Below are positions 25,681 to 34,125 of a stretch of DNA of 64,000 nt, one piece after another. Position numbers and translations under genes: made by a program. Each line of letters starts with the position of its first letter. The first letter of the stretch is position 1. The stretch spans positions 3,147,001-3,211,000 of the forward strand of contig NZ_CP032674.1 in assembly GCF_021730305.1 (NCBI RefSeq). The letters are read 5' to 3'. Under the pieces are notes generated by a model. That model ran no database searches and was not told the origin of the DNA. It saw nothing but the letters and a program-made list of their open reading frames with translations. The stretch is from Xanthobacter sp. YC-JY1 (GTDB lineage: Bacteria > Pseudomonadota > Alphaproteobacteria > Rhizobiales > Xanthobacteraceae).

Positions 25681-26693
25681 GCACCCCGACCTCCGCCCCG
25701 GCCACGGTGGCGCCGGCCGTGTCCCCAAACATCTGGCGACCCTCGGGGCTCATATCCTTCCTGGTGATCATCGTCGCCATGGCGGGCCTGCCCCTCGTCG
25801 CCTCCACCTACACGCTCACTTTGATGGTGCCGTTCTTCGGCTTCGCCATCGCCCTGCTCGGCTTCAACCTGCTGTTGGGCTACACCGGCCTCCTCTCCTT
25901 CGGCCACGCCATGTTCCTCGGCATCGGCGCCTATGCGGCGGCATTGATGACCTCGAAGCTGGGCGTCCGGTCGCTGGAGCTGACCCTCCTCGTCGCGGTG
26001 GCGGCGGCAGTGGTCATCGCGGTGCCGGTGGGCTTCCTGTGCGTGCGCTACACGCGCATCTTCTTCGGCATGCTGACGCTGGCGTTCGGCATGCTGTTCC
26101 ACTCCATCCTGTTCAAGTTCTACGGCCTCACCGGCGGCGACCAGGGCATGAGGGTGATGCGCCCGCTGCTGTTCGGCATGGAGTTCGAGGGCGGCAAGAC
26201 CGCCTTCATCACCGGGCCGTTCTACTACTACGCTCTCGGCCTGCTCACCCTGCTCGGATACGCCATGTGGCGGATCGTGCGCTCGCCCTTCGGCCTCCAC
26301 CTCACGGCGATCAGGGAGAACGCGCAGAAGGCGGCCTATCTCGGTGTCACCGTCTCGCGGATGCGGCTGGCGGCCTACGTTATCTCCGGCGTCTACGGCG
26401 CCATCGGCGGGGTGATCCTCGCCGTCACCATCGGCCTTGCGGACCCGGAGATCGTCTACTGGACGCAGTCCGGCAACCTCGTCTTCATGGCGGTCCTTGG
26501 CGGCTCCGGCGCCTTTGCCGGCCCGGTGGTGGGCGGCCTCGCCTTCGTGCTGCTGCAGGACACGGTGATGTCCGCCACGCAGTACTGGCGGTTCGTGATG
26601 GGCGCGGTGCTGGTGCTCATCGTCATCTTCTTCCCGCGGGGGATCGCCGGCCTGTTCGGCGACGCCTTCGCCCGCCTCAAGCGCGGGAGCTGA
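25677..26693 (+). CDS. Branched-chain amino acid-type ABC transporter permease (LivM-like)
   Basis: The 338-residue inner-membrane protein shows the LivM landmarks GFNLLLGYTGLLSFGHAMFLGIGAYAAA and NAQKAAYLGVTVSRMRLAAYVISGVYGAIGG. The N-terminal extension before the first membrane segment (about 25 residues, proline and alanine-rich) is longer than usual. Start and stop overlap the neighbours: ATGA with the LivH gene, and three bases to the ATPase gene. Confidence 0.92.
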   Translation: MSTPTSAPATVAPAVSPNIWRPSGLISFLVIIVAMAGLPLVASTYTLTLMVPFFGFAIALLGFNLLLGYTGLLSFGHAMFLGIGAYAAALMTSKLGVRSLELTLLVAVAAAVVIAVPVGFLCVRYTRIFFGMLTLAFGMLFHSILFKFYGLTGGDQGMRVMRPLLFGMEFEGGKTAFITGPFYYYALGLLTLLGYAMWRIVRSPFGLHLTAIRENAQKAAYLGVTVSRMRLAAYVISGVYGAIGGVILAVTIGLADPEIVYWTQSGNLVFMAVLGGSGAFAGPVVGGLAFVLLQDTVMSATQYWRFVMGAVLVLIVIFFPRGIAGLFGDAFARLKRGS

Positions 26694-26696
26694 CCC

Positions 26697-27503
26697 ATGG
26701 CCTCAAGCGCCCTTCTCTCCGCCCATCAGGTCTCCAAGAGCTACGGCGACTTCCACGCGCTCCGGAACGTGTCGGTGCATGTGGACGATGGTGAATTCAT
26801 CTCCATCGTCGGCCCCAACGGAGCGGGTAAGTCCACCCTGGTCAACGTGCTCACGGGGCTGCTGAAGCCCACGACCGGGCACGTCCATTTCCGCGGGCAG
26901 GACATCGCCGGCATCGGGCCGGTGGAACTCTCCCGTCGCGGCATGGCGCGGGGGTTCCAGCTGGTGAACATCTTCCCCGCGCTCACCGTACGCGAGACGC
27001 TGGGCGTTGCCGCCGCCTCGCGCCTGAGGCGCATCGGCAATCCCTTCCGCAGCCTCAGCGCCGATCAGGAGGTCCGCGACGCCGTGGAGGAGGTGGCCGA
27101 CATCTTCAACCTGCGCCACCGTCTCGACCAGCAGGCGAGCGCCCTCTCCCAGGGCGAGAAGAAGCTGCTGGACGTGGCGAGCGCCTTCGCGCTCAAGCCG
27201 GAACTGATCCTCATCGACGAGCCCACTTCCGGCGTCTCCACCGGCGACAAGCACGCCATCATGGAGCTGCTGGTCGCGGCCTCCCGCAAGGCCGGTGTGC
27301 GCGGCATCATCCAGGTGGAGCACGACATGGATCTCGTGGCCCGCTACTCGGACCGCATCGTCGCGCTTCAGGCAGGCAGTGTGCTGGCGGACGAGAAGCC
27401 GGAAACCTTCTTCAAGGATCCCGCCCTCATCGCCGCCGTGGTGGGCACGCGACCGCCGAAGATGACCCCGAAAACAGCTGTTCAGGAGATCCGCCCATGC
27501 TGA
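26697..27503 (+). CDS. Branched-chain amino acid-type ABC transporter ATP-binding protein (LivG-like)
   Basis: A 268-residue ABC ATPase. Walker A is GPNGAGKS, the Q-loop region follows RGFQLVNIFPALTVRE, the signature is ALSQGEKKLLD, and Walker B is LILIDEPTSGVS. The signature LSQGE departs from the usual LSGGQ at the third position, a variation seen in some LivG/LptB relatives. The C-terminal tail is long (EIRPC). It partners the LivF-like ATPase, whose start overlaps its end by seven bases. Confidence 0.9.
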   Translation: MASSALLSAHQVSKSYGDFHALRNVSVHVDDGEFISIVGPNGAGKSTLVNVLTGLLKPTTGHVHFRGQDIAGIGPVELSRRGMARGFQLVNIFPALTVRETLGVAAASRLRRIGNPFRSLSADQEVRDAVEEVADIFNLRHRLDQQASALSQGEKKLLDVASAFALKPELILIDEPTSGVSTGDKHAIMELLVAASRKAGVRGIIQVEHDMDLVARYSDRIVALQAGSVLADEKPETFFKDPALIAAVVGTRPPKMTPKTAVQEIRPC

Positions 27504-28219
27504 GCATTTCGGGCCTCAAGGTCGACATCGCCGGCAGCCGCATCCTCTCCGGCATCGACCTCGCCGTGGAGCCGGGCGAACTCGTCTGCCTCATCGGCCG
27601 CAACGGCGCGGGCAAGACCACCACGTTCCGCTCCATCATGGGCTATCGCAAGCCCGCCGCAGGCTCCATCCGCTTCGCCGGCAAGGAGCTGATCGGCCGC
27701 GCCCCGCATGAGATCGCCCAGATGGGCGTGGGATTCTCGCCGGAGGAATCGGAAGTCTATGCCGACCTCACGGTCGCCGAGAACCTGGAGCTGCCGACCT
27801 GGACGCGCCGCTCCAAGTTGTCGGAGAAGGATCGCGTCGAACGCTCCCTAAACGTCTTCCCCAAGCTTCGGCAATATCTGCACCGGGGCGGCGCACAGCT
27901 CTCCGGCGGTGAGCGCAAGATGGTGTCGGTGGCCCGCGCCCTCGCGCTCGACCCGAGCCTGCTGCTGCTGGACGAGCCGTTCGAGGGTCTTTCCCCCGCC
28001 ATCATCCCGGTCATCTCGGAGGGCATCGCCTCCATCCGCGCCATGGGGCAGGCCGTGCTGATGGCCGAATCCAACGTCCACCACCTCCCGGATTATGTAG
28101 ATCGCCTCTACGTGCTGGAGCGCGGTGAGATGATCTTCTCCGGCACGCTGGCGGAGGCGTACCGCGACAAGGCGGTGATGCGCGTCATCGCCGGCGAGGT
28201 GGAGCTGGAGCACGCCTGA
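27497..28219 (+). CDS. Branched-chain amino acid-type ABC transporter ATP-binding protein (LivF-like)
   Basis: The 240-residue ABC ATPase has Walker A GRNGAGKT, signature QLSGGERKMVSVARAL, Walker B LLLLDEPFEGLSP, and the H-loop position replaced by asparagine in AESNVHH, a variation sometimes seen in LivF relatives (H-switch often in a similar Q-N context). It closes the importer part of the operon. The alcohol dehydrogenase gene starts three bases after its stop, a tight link that implies joint function. Confidence 0.9.
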   Translation: MLSISGLKVDIAGSRILSGIDLAVEPGELVCLIGRNGAGKTTTFRSIMGYRKPAAGSIRFAGKELIGRAPHEIAQMGVGFSPEESEVYADLTVAENLELPTWTRRSKLSEKDRVERSLNVFPKLRQYLHRGGAQLSGGERKMVSVARALALDPSLLLLDEPFEGLSPAIIPVISEGIASIRAMGQAVLMAESNVHHLPDYVDRLYVLERGEMIFSGTLAEAYRDKAVMRVIAGEVELEHA

Positions 28220-28222
28220 CCC

Positions 28223-29332
28223 ATGCCCCTCACCTATCGTGCCGCGGTGCTCCACGCGCCGCAGATGCCGCTCGCCATGGAGACGGTGGAAGCCGCCCCG
28301 CTCGGACCGTCGGACGTGCTGGTCCGCATCAAGGCCGCCGGCCTTTGCCACACCGATCTCGAGGTGATCGAAGGCGGCCTCGCCTACCCCATGCCCATCG
28401 TGCTCGGCCACGAGGCGGCGGGCATCGTGGAGGAGGTCGGGCGGGAGGCGAAGGGCGTCCGCAAGGGCGACCATGTGGTGCTCTCCTGGAACCCCCATTG
28501 CGGCCACTGCTTCTATTGCGACCGCTCTCTACCCATCCTTTGCGAGGGCTATCTCGCGGAAGGCCCGAAAGCCCGTACCTTTGATGGCGCCGCCAAGGCG
28601 CGGCTCAAGGACGGACGGGAGCTGGGGAACCTCATGTTTCTTGGAGCCTTCGGCGAATACTGCATCGTCACCGACCAGCAGGCCGTGCCGGTGCCGCGCG
28701 AGCTGCCGTTCGAGGAGGCCTGCCTCATCGGCTGCGGGATCATGACGGGCGTTGGAGCTGCCCTCAACGTGGCCCACATCGCGCCCGGCGATACGGCGCT
28801 CGTCATCGGCTGCGGCGCCGTGGGGCTAGCAGCGGTGCAGGGCGCGCGGCTGGCCGGCGCAGAGACCATCCTTGCCGCCGATCTCGACGACGCAAAGCTT
28901 GCCCTCGCCCGCGCCATGGGGGCGACCCATACGGTGAATGCCCGGACCGGTGACGTGGTGGAAGCGGCCCGCGCCCTCACCCAGGGCCGGGGTGCCGACG
29001 TGGTGCTCGAATCCGCCGGCAGCCCCATCGCCTTCCGCGCAACGGTCGAGGCGGTGCGGCCAGGCGGCGAGGTGATCTGGCTCGGCAAGATCGACGTGAC
29101 GAAGGACGTGTCCTTCCGCTGGGGATCGCTGATGGCGGAAAAGCGCATCCGCCGCGTCTCCTATGGCGGCGCCCGCCCCGCCCGCGACTTCCCCTTCCTC
29201 GCCCGAGCCGCGCTTGCCGAACGACTGGATCTCAAGGGCCTGATCTCCCGCCGCATCGCGCTGAGCGAGATCAACGACGGGTTCGCCGCGCTGAAGGCCG
29301 GGGAGACGATCCGAAGCGTCGTGGTTTTCTGA
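28223..29332 (+). CDS. Zinc-dependent alcohol dehydrogenase
   Basis: The 369-residue enzyme is a medium-chain dehydrogenase of the class III-like branch. Catalytic zinc ligands are C42, H63-E64 and C171; structural zinc ligands are C93, C96, C99 and C107 (CGHCFYC...C). The Rossmann motif is GCGAVG, and the cofactor is probably NAD (ADLDD at the acidic position). It oxidises a primary or secondary alcohol. Being the last gene of an importer operon and facing a membrane hydroxylase gene group, it could oxidise the alcohol that the hydroxylase makes or the one imported. The start is the ATG three bases after the ATPase stop. A hairpin terminator follows. Confidence 0.93.
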   Translation: MPLTYRAAVLHAPQMPLAMETVEAAPLGPSDVLVRIKAAGLCHTDLEVIEGGLAYPMPIVLGHEAAGIVEEVGREAKGVRKGDHVVLSWNPHCGHCFYCDRSLPILCEGYLAEGPKARTFDGAAKARLKDGRELGNLMFLGAFGEYCIVTDQQAVPVPRELPFEEACLIGCGIMTGVGAALNVAHIAPGDTALVIGCGAVGLAAVQGARLAGAETILAADLDDAKLALARAMGATHTVNARTGDVVEAARALTQGRGADVVLESAGSPIAFRATVEAVRPGGEVIWLGKIDVTKDVSFRWGSLMAEKRIRRVSYGGARPARDFPFLARAALAERLDLKGLISRRIALSEINDGFAALKAGETIRSVVVF

Positions 29333-29342
29333 AAGTTGAAGA

Positions 29343-29368
29343 CGCCCTCTCCCCTTGCGGAGAGGGCG
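29343..29368. terminator. Bidirectional hairpin terminator
   Basis: CGCCCTCTCC and GGAGAGGGCG form a 10-bp stem around CCTTGC between the convergent alcohol dehydrogenase and GntR genes. This stem also matches the ends of the family B repeats, so it may be a solo end of that element. No T-run follows. Confidence 0.6.
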
Positions 29369-29377
29369 GATTACCCC

Positions 29378-30202
29378 TCACGCATCCAGCGTCTTGCGCG
29401 CGAAATCCTCGATGTAATCCACGAGGTTGGAAGCTGCGGTCTCGGCCGCCTTGCGGTCGCGGCGGGCCACCGCCTCGGCCACCTCGGCGTGAAGCCGGGC
29501 AGCGAGCGGCAGGTCTGCCACTTCCTTGTAGTGCTGGTACCAGAAGCGGCGCGACAGGGCGTTCATGAGGCCCATGGAGCGCACCGCGAATTCGTTGCGC
29601 GAGGCCTGCGCCATCAAGAGATTGAAGCGCCGGTCGAGGCGCATGAAGGCGAGGTCGTCCTCCACCTCCGCCGCCTGCCGCATGGAGCCAGCGATCTCGG
29701 CGAAGGCCTCCCGCTCCTCGGCCGTGGCGCGCTCGGCGGCGAGGCCGGCCATCAGCACCTCAAGCACCCGCCGGACCTCAAGCAGCCGAAGCTGGGTGCG
29801 CAGGTTGATGTCCGACACCAGCACGCCCCGCCGGGGCAGCACCACCACAAGGCCGTCCCGCGCCAGCCGTTGCAGCGCCTCGCGGATGGGGGTGCGGCCG
29901 ATCTTCAGGCGATCCGAAAGCGTGAGTTCGGAAAGCACCGCGCCGGGCGGCAGTTGCAGCGTCGCGATCAGCTCCTCAAGGATGCGATAGGCGCGATCGG
30001 TGAGGCTCGCATCCTCCGCCGGCGCCTCCTCGCGACGTGGGCGGCGGGCCGGCGCACGGGGCTCCTTGCGGGTCTCGCGCAGCGGCTCGAGCAGGATATC
30101 GAGGCCGACATCCGCATCCTCCAACACCAAATGCCGCTTCTGACGTTTCACCGGCGTCTTGGAAAGCGCCCTGGAGACCACCTTGGACCCCGCCTTCGCC
30201 AT
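29378..30202 (-). CDS. GntR family transcriptional regulator, FCD subfamily, with long N-terminal extension
   Basis: A 274-residue regulator. Residues about 68-130 form the winged helix (RAYRILEELIATLQLPPGAVLSELTLSDRLKIGRTPIREALQRLARDGLVVVLPRRG), followed by an FCD ligand domain. The first 65 residues are an arginine, lysine and proline-rich tail not found in the typical 220-240-residue family member. It is tail-to-tail with the alcohol dehydrogenase gene and may repress the importer operon through the palindrome over its -10 box. That link is inference from position. Confidence 0.88.
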   Translation of the reverse strand: MAKAGSKVVSRALSKTPVKRQKRHLVLEDADVGLDILLEPLRETRKEPRAPARRPRREEAPAEDASLTDRAYRILEELIATLQLPPGAVLSELTLSDRLKIGRTPIREALQRLARDGLVVVLPRRGVLVSDINLRTQLRLLEVRRVLEVLMAGLAAERATAEEREAFAEIAGSMRQAAEVEDDLAFMRLDRRFNLLMAQASRNEFAVRSMGLMNALSRRFWYQHYKEVADLPLAARLHAEVAEAVARRDRKAAETAASNLVDYIEDFARKTLDA

Positions 30203-30281
30203 GTCGCCCGCTCCTGTTCCGTCGAGAAAAGTGTGACGACGGATTCGCGGCCCGCCGTCAAGCCTCGGAGCGTCTTGTGGC

Positions 30282-30578
30282 TCAGGCCGCGACGCGGGGG
30301 AGCGCGGCAGCGATGTCGTCGGAGGTCATCTCCCACTCATTGGCGAAGTTCGCCACCACCTCGCGCATGAACTGATCGTGCAGCGCATAGGCGCGGCGAT
30401 CATCGCCGAGGTGATCGGCAAGCAAGGCAAGGGCGAGTTGGGCGGGGGCCTGCCCCTCATAGCTCCACTCGAAGCCGTCGCTGCTCAGTTTGGCGATGTC
30501 GGTGCGCTGCGGCAGCGGCTTGCCGTCCACCGTCACCGCGATGCCGTCGATGGTGCGATCTCCCCGATAGGTCTTCAT
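30282..30578 (-). CDS. DUF6166 domain-containing protein
   Basis: The 98-residue protein has the pattern I associate with DUF6166: an N-terminal MKTYRGDRTIDGIAVTVDGKPLPQR, a central FEWSYEGQAPAQLALALLADHL and a C-terminal FMREVVANFANEWEMTSDDI. It is probably cytoplasmic. The role is unknown. It stands between a GntR regulator and a divergent ArsC-family gene, with no clear operon partner. Confidence 0.75.
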   Translation of the reverse strand: MKTYRGDRTIDGIAVTVDGKPLPQRTDIAKLSSDGFEWSYEGQAPAQLALALLADHLGDDRRAYALHDQFMREVVANFANEWEMTSDDIAAALPRVAA

Positions 30579-30732
30579 GCGTCCTGCCCTGCCTTTTATT
30601 GCCCGTCCAATTGGGATTGCACTGATATGTTACATGAGCAGCAGGAGCCGTTCAACGGCCCTGCGACGCGAAAGCCGCGCGCGCGGCGGCGCGCCCTCGG
30701 GTAAGGTCGGCACTTTCAGACGGGGGATTGCG

Positions 30733-31080
30733 ATGACGACGACGATCTATGGCATCAAGGCCTGCGACACCATGAAGAAGGCGCGCGGCTGGCTCGACGA
30801 GAAGAGCGTCGCCTATGCCTTCCACGACTACAAGTCGGCCGGCATCGATGCGAAGACGCTGGAAGGCTGGGCGAAGAAAGTCGGCTGGGACAAGCTGCTC
30901 AACAGGGCCGGCACGACCTTCCGGAAGCTTCCCGACGCCGACAAGGCGGACATCGACGAGGCCAAGGCCCTGGCGCTGATGCTCGCACACCCGTCCATGA
31001 TCAAGCGCCCGGTGCTGGAGCACGGGCGCGATCTGATCGTCGGGTTCAAGCCGGAGGACTATGCGGCGAAGGTGAAGTGA
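30733..31080 (+). CDS. ArsC/Spx family reductase (YffB-like)
   Basis: A 115-residue thioredoxin-fold protein with the motif GIKACDTMKKARGWLDEKSV, in which the single cysteine C10 precedes the lysine pair. This is the YffB branch of the ArsC family, which has the reductase fold but uses glutathione and is not a proven arsenate reductase. FHDYK, LLNRAGTTFRKL and IKRPVLE are further family marks. The start is the ATG after a GGGGGA run. No arsenic genes are near. It converges with the CoxG gene over a strong hairpin. Confidence 0.88.
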   Translation: MTTTIYGIKACDTMKKARGWLDEKSVAYAFHDYKSAGIDAKTLEGWAKKVGWDKLLNRAGTTFRKLPDADKADIDEAKALALMLAHPSMIKRPVLEHGRDLIVGFKPEDYAAKVK

Positions 31081-31100
31081 GGCCGGCCTGCGCCGGCCTC
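31079..31100. terminator. Bidirectional terminator hairpin between ArsC-family and CoxG genes
   Basis: GAGGCCGGC and GCCGGCCTC pair perfectly around CTGC. The stem overlaps the stop codon of the rightward gene and lies 16 bases past the stop of the leftward one, so it can serve both convergent transcripts. Confidence 0.65.
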
Positions 31101-31116
31101 GGGACCTTCTTGATGC

Positions 31117-31590
31117 TCAGGATGCCTCGGCCGCCGGAGGCACCTCGGCCGGCGCGTTCAGCGCTTCGGCGAAGCTGGTGAAGAACTGGTCGGAGAGCTT
31201 CTTGGCAGTCGCCTGCACGAGGCGCCCGCCAAGAGAGGCGAGCTTGCCGCCGATCTGGGCGTCCGCCACGTAGGTCAGGATGGTGTCGGCGCCATCCTCG
31301 GCCAGCGAGACCTTGGCCTCGCCCTTGGCGAAGCCGGCGATGCCTCCATTGCCCTGCCCGACGATGCGGCAACCGGCCGGCGCCTCCATGTCGGTGAGTT
31401 CCACCGAGCCGGAGAAGGTGGCCGAGACGGGCCCGACCTTCACCTGCACCTTTGCGGCATAGGCATTGTCGCCCGTCTGCTCCAACTCCTTGCATCCGGG
31501 AATGCAGCGCTTGAGCATTTCGGGGTCAAGGATCGCCTTCCACACGGTCTCGCGCGGGGCGCTGATGCGATATTCGCCGGTCAGTTCCAC
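31117..31590 (-). CDS. CoxG family SRPBCC protein
   Basis: A 157-residue protein with the CoxG (carbon monoxide dehydrogenase subunit G) pattern: MELTGEYRISAPRETVWKAILDPEMLKRCIPGCKELE at the N-terminus, central YAAKVQVKVGPVSATFSG, and LGGRLVQATAKKLSDQFFTSFAEAL near the end. In CO oxidisers CoxG helps recruit the molybdenum enzyme to the membrane by a C-terminal membrane segment; here the chain stops after a short proline/alanine-rich tail with no such segment. It is the last gene of the operon of the three-subunit molybdenum hydroxylase, supporting a function with that enzyme. The start follows a GAGG-containing site (GGGGAGGACC). Confidence 0.9.
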   Translation of the reverse strand: MELTGEYRISAPRETVWKAILDPEMLKRCIPGCKELEQTGDNAYAAKVQVKVGPVSATFSGSVELTDMEAPAGCRIVGQGNGGIAGFAKGEAKVSLAEDGADTILTYVADAQIGGKLASLGGRLVQATAKKLSDQFFTSFAEALNAPAEVPPAAEAS

Positions 31591-31644
31591 GGGATGGTCC
31601 TCCCCTTGTTCTCGTTCGCGCGTGCCGCTCTTCGGCGATGGCGC

Positions 31645-32352
31645 TCAGACCGCACAATAGCGATCCTGGATGTCCTTGTCGGCGAGCAGTGCAGCAGCGC
31701 TTGACTGATGCACCAGCTCCCCTTGATCGATGATGATGGCGCGGCTCGCGAGATTGAGCGCCCATTCCACATTCTGCTCCACCAGAAGCAGCGTCGTGCC
31801 CTGGTCTCTCAGGCGGCGGAAGAGGACGCCCATCTCCTCCACCAGCACGGGCATGATGCCCTCGGAGGGCTCGTCCAGCAGCACCATCTTCGGCTTGGAG
31901 ATGATGGCGCGGGCAATGGCGAGCATCTGCTGCTCGCCGCCGGACATGGTGGTCCCCTGCTGCTCCAGCCGCTCCTTCAGGCGCGGGAAGCTCTTGGCGA
32001 TTTCGTCGATGGCCGCCCGCTCGTCCGTTCGGCCGGCCGCGACCAGGCCGAGCTGCAGGTTTTCCCGAACTGTGAGGCCGGGGACGATGCGCCGATCCTC
32101 CGGCACGTAGCCGAGGCCGAGGCGAAACCGGGCGTGGGCGCCGAGCGGGAGCAGGTCCGTGCCGTCGAACGTCACCCGGCCTTCAGCCCGCGGCATCAGC
32201 CCCATGACGGCCCGCAGCGTCGAGGTCTTGCCGGCGCCGTTGCGGCCGACGAGGGCAACGATCTCGCCCTGTTCGATCTTGAACGTCAGATCATGGACGA
32301 CGTGGCTCGGCCCGTACCAGGCGTTGAGCTTTTCGACCTCAAGCATAGCCAT
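31645..32352 (-). CDS. Branched-chain amino acid-type ABC transporter ATP-binding protein (LivF-like, second system)
   Basis: The 235-residue ATPase shows Walker A GRNGAGKT, signature TMSGGEQQMLAIARAI, Walker B MVLLDEPSEG and VEQNVEWAL in the H-loop region, all of LivF type. Its start lies inside the end of the LivG-like gene (an overlap of 14 bases); a methionine two codons further in is the other possible start. It is about 50% different in appearance from the LivF-like protein of the first system, so the two are not recent copies. Confidence 0.9.
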   Translation of the reverse strand: MAMLEVEKLNAWYGPSHVVHDLTFKIEQGEIVALVGRNGAGKTSTLRAVMGLMPRAEGRVTFDGTDLLPLGAHARFRLGLGYVPEDRRIVPGLTVRENLQLGLVAAGRTDERAAIDEIAKSFPRLKERLEQQGTTMSGGEQQMLAIARAIISKPKMVLLDEPSEGIMPVLVEEMGVLFRRLRDQGTTLLLVEQNVEWALNLASRAIIIDQGELVHQSSAAALLADKDIQDRYCAV

Positions 32353-33091
32353 CGTTCTGCCCCAGATAGACGCGGCGGACTTCCGGATCGGCCTGTACCG
32401 CTGTCGGCGTGCCGTCGGCGATGAGCCGGCCGTGATGCAGCACAAGGATGCGGTCCGACAGGCCGAGGATCATCTTCATCTTGTGCTCGACCAGGAGAAT
32501 GGTGCGGTCCGCCGCGAGGCGCTCGATGAGCGCCACCATGTCCTTGGTCTCTTCCGGCCCCATGCCTGCGGTCGGCTCATCCAGCAAAAGCAGCTCCGGG
32601 TTCGCCACCAGCGCGATGGCGATCTCAAGCGCCCGTTGCTCGCCATGGGCGAGGTCACGGGCACGGCGGGCGCGGCGATGGGTGAGGCCCACTTCGCCGA
32701 GGGCCGCCTCAGCCTTCTGGCTGAGTTCAGGATAACGATCGCGATGGCTGAAGACATCGTAGCGGGTCTTCAGCGCCTGCGCCGCCACGCGCACATTCTC
32801 TTCCACCGACAGCTCGGGGAAGAGGTTGGTGATCTGATAGGAGCGCGCGATACCGAGATGGGCAAAGCGGTGCTGCTTCAGCCCCTTGAGCTCTTGCCCC
32901 TTGAACCGGATGGAGCCGGTGGAGGGCTGGAGCACGCCGGACAGCACATTGAAGAACGTGCTCTTGCCGGCGCCATTGGGGCCGATCACCGCCGTCACCT
33001 TGTTGCGCTCGAACTTCGCCGAGATACCGGCGAGGGCGACGAAGCCGCCGAAAGAGCGGCCCACGTCCGTCACTTCCATCAGCGCGGTCAT
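32339..33091 (-). CDS. Branched-chain amino acid-type ABC transporter ATP-binding protein (LivG-like, second system)
   Basis: A 250-residue ABC ATPase with Walker A GPNGAGKS, signature RDLAHGEQRALEIAIAL, Walker B LLLLDEPTAGM and the H-loop VEHKMKM. The LAHGE signature is typical of LivG. The start ATG overlaps the TGA of the LivM-like gene. A much longer frame upstream reads into the permease gene in another frame and is not used. Confidence 0.9.
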   Translation of the reverse strand: MTALMEVTDVGRSFGGFVALAGISAKFERNKVTAVIGPNGAGKSTFFNVLSGVLQPSTGSIRFKGQELKGLKQHRFAHLGIARSYQITNLFPELSVEENVRVAAQALKTRYDVFSHRDRYPELSQKAEAALGEVGLTHRRARRARDLAHGEQRALEIAIALVANPELLLLDEPTAGMGPEETKDMVALIERLAADRTILLVEHKMKMILGLSDRILVLHHGRLIADGTPTAVQADPEVRRVYLGQNDGYA

Positions 33092-34095
33092 GACGCCCTC
33101 CTGCGGCGCGTGAGCTGGATCAGGCTGCCCCAGATGCCCTTGGGCAGGAACAGCACGAACAGGATGAAGACGATGCCGACGATGAGCTGCCAGTGTGTGG
33201 TCCAGAGGGAGGCGACATCCTCGATGAGAAGGAACACCAGCGCCCCCACGAACGGCCCGAAGAAGGAGCCGGCGCCGCCCAGCATGGTCATCATCACCAC
33301 GATGGACGAGGTGTGAACGCTCAGCGCATCGAGGGGCACGATGGAGAGGTGCAGGGCGGAGAGGGTCCCGGCGAGCCCGCACAAGGCGCCGGACAGGATG
33401 AAGGACAGCAGCTTGGTGCGCTCCACGTCGAAGCCGCAGGCGCGGGCCCGGGTCTCGTTCTCACGCACCGCCTCGATGGCCGCGCCAAAGGGCGAGTTCA
33501 GAACCCGCGACACGAACCACAGGGCCAGCGCCGCGAAGAACATGATGAAATAGTATTTCGCCAGCGGGTTCAGCAGATTCACCGAAAAGCCGCCGATCAG
33601 GTCCGCCTTCGCCACGGTGAAGCCGCGCAGGCCGTTCTCGCCGCCGGTCCAGCCGGAGGCCTGGAGCGCGACGTAATAGACCAACTGCGCCAGGGCCAGC
33701 GTGACCATGCAGAAATAGATGCCGCGGGTGCGGATGGAGAGCGCGCCGATCACCGCTGAGAGCAGGCTCGCGCCGACAATGCCGGTAAGCATGGCGGGGA
33801 ACCAGCCGAAACCGAGATGGGCGATGGCCATGCCGGTCAGGTACGCCCCCGTTCCGAAGAAGGCGGCATGGCCGAAAGAGAGGAGGCCCGTGTAGCCGAA
33901 CAGCAGGTTGAAGCCCACGGTGAACAGGCCGTAGATCAGCACGTTCACCGCCAGCGCCTGCGACGGCAGCACGAAGGGCAGCACCGCCAGCACGGCGATG
34001 GTGAGCGGCACGCGCCAGCGGTCCAGCGCGGCGCCGGCCTTCGGCAAAGCGCGCGGCGCCACGCCCTGCCCGGCGGCGAGGTCGGTTGTGGTCAT
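33088..34095 (-). CDS. Branched-chain amino acid-type ABC transporter permease (LivM-like, second system)
   Basis: A 335-residue membrane protein with GFNLLFGYTGLLSFGHAAFFGTGAYLTG and ENETRARACGFDVERTKLLSFILSGALCGLAGTLSALH, both LivM landmarks, and about eight to ten membrane segments. The start at MTTTDL is selected because GGAG lies eight bases upstream; a GTG six codons earlier (MNGDD) is possible. Its stop overlaps the LivG-like start. Confidence 0.9.
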   Translation of the reverse strand: MTTTDLAAGQGVAPRALPKAGAALDRWRVPLTIAVLAVLPFVLPSQALAVNVLIYGLFTVGFNLLFGYTGLLSFGHAAFFGTGAYLTGMAIAHLGFGWFPAMLTGIVGASLLSAVIGALSIRTRGIYFCMVTLALAQLVYYVALQASGWTGGENGLRGFTVAKADLIGGFSVNLLNPLAKYYFIMFFAALALWFVSRVLNSPFGAAIEAVRENETRARACGFDVERTKLLSFILSGALCGLAGTLSALHLSIVPLDALSVHTSSIVVMMTMLGGAGSFFGPFVGALVFLLIEDVASLWTTHWQLIVGIVFILFVLFLPKGIWGSLIQLTRRRRAS

Positions 34096-34125
34096 GGTGT
34101 CGTCTCCGTTCACGCGCCGGTACCC

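Noticed and set aside
30733-31080. Arsenate reductase of an ars operon
   Set aside because: The motif is of the YffB type and there is no arsR, arsB or acr3 gene near.
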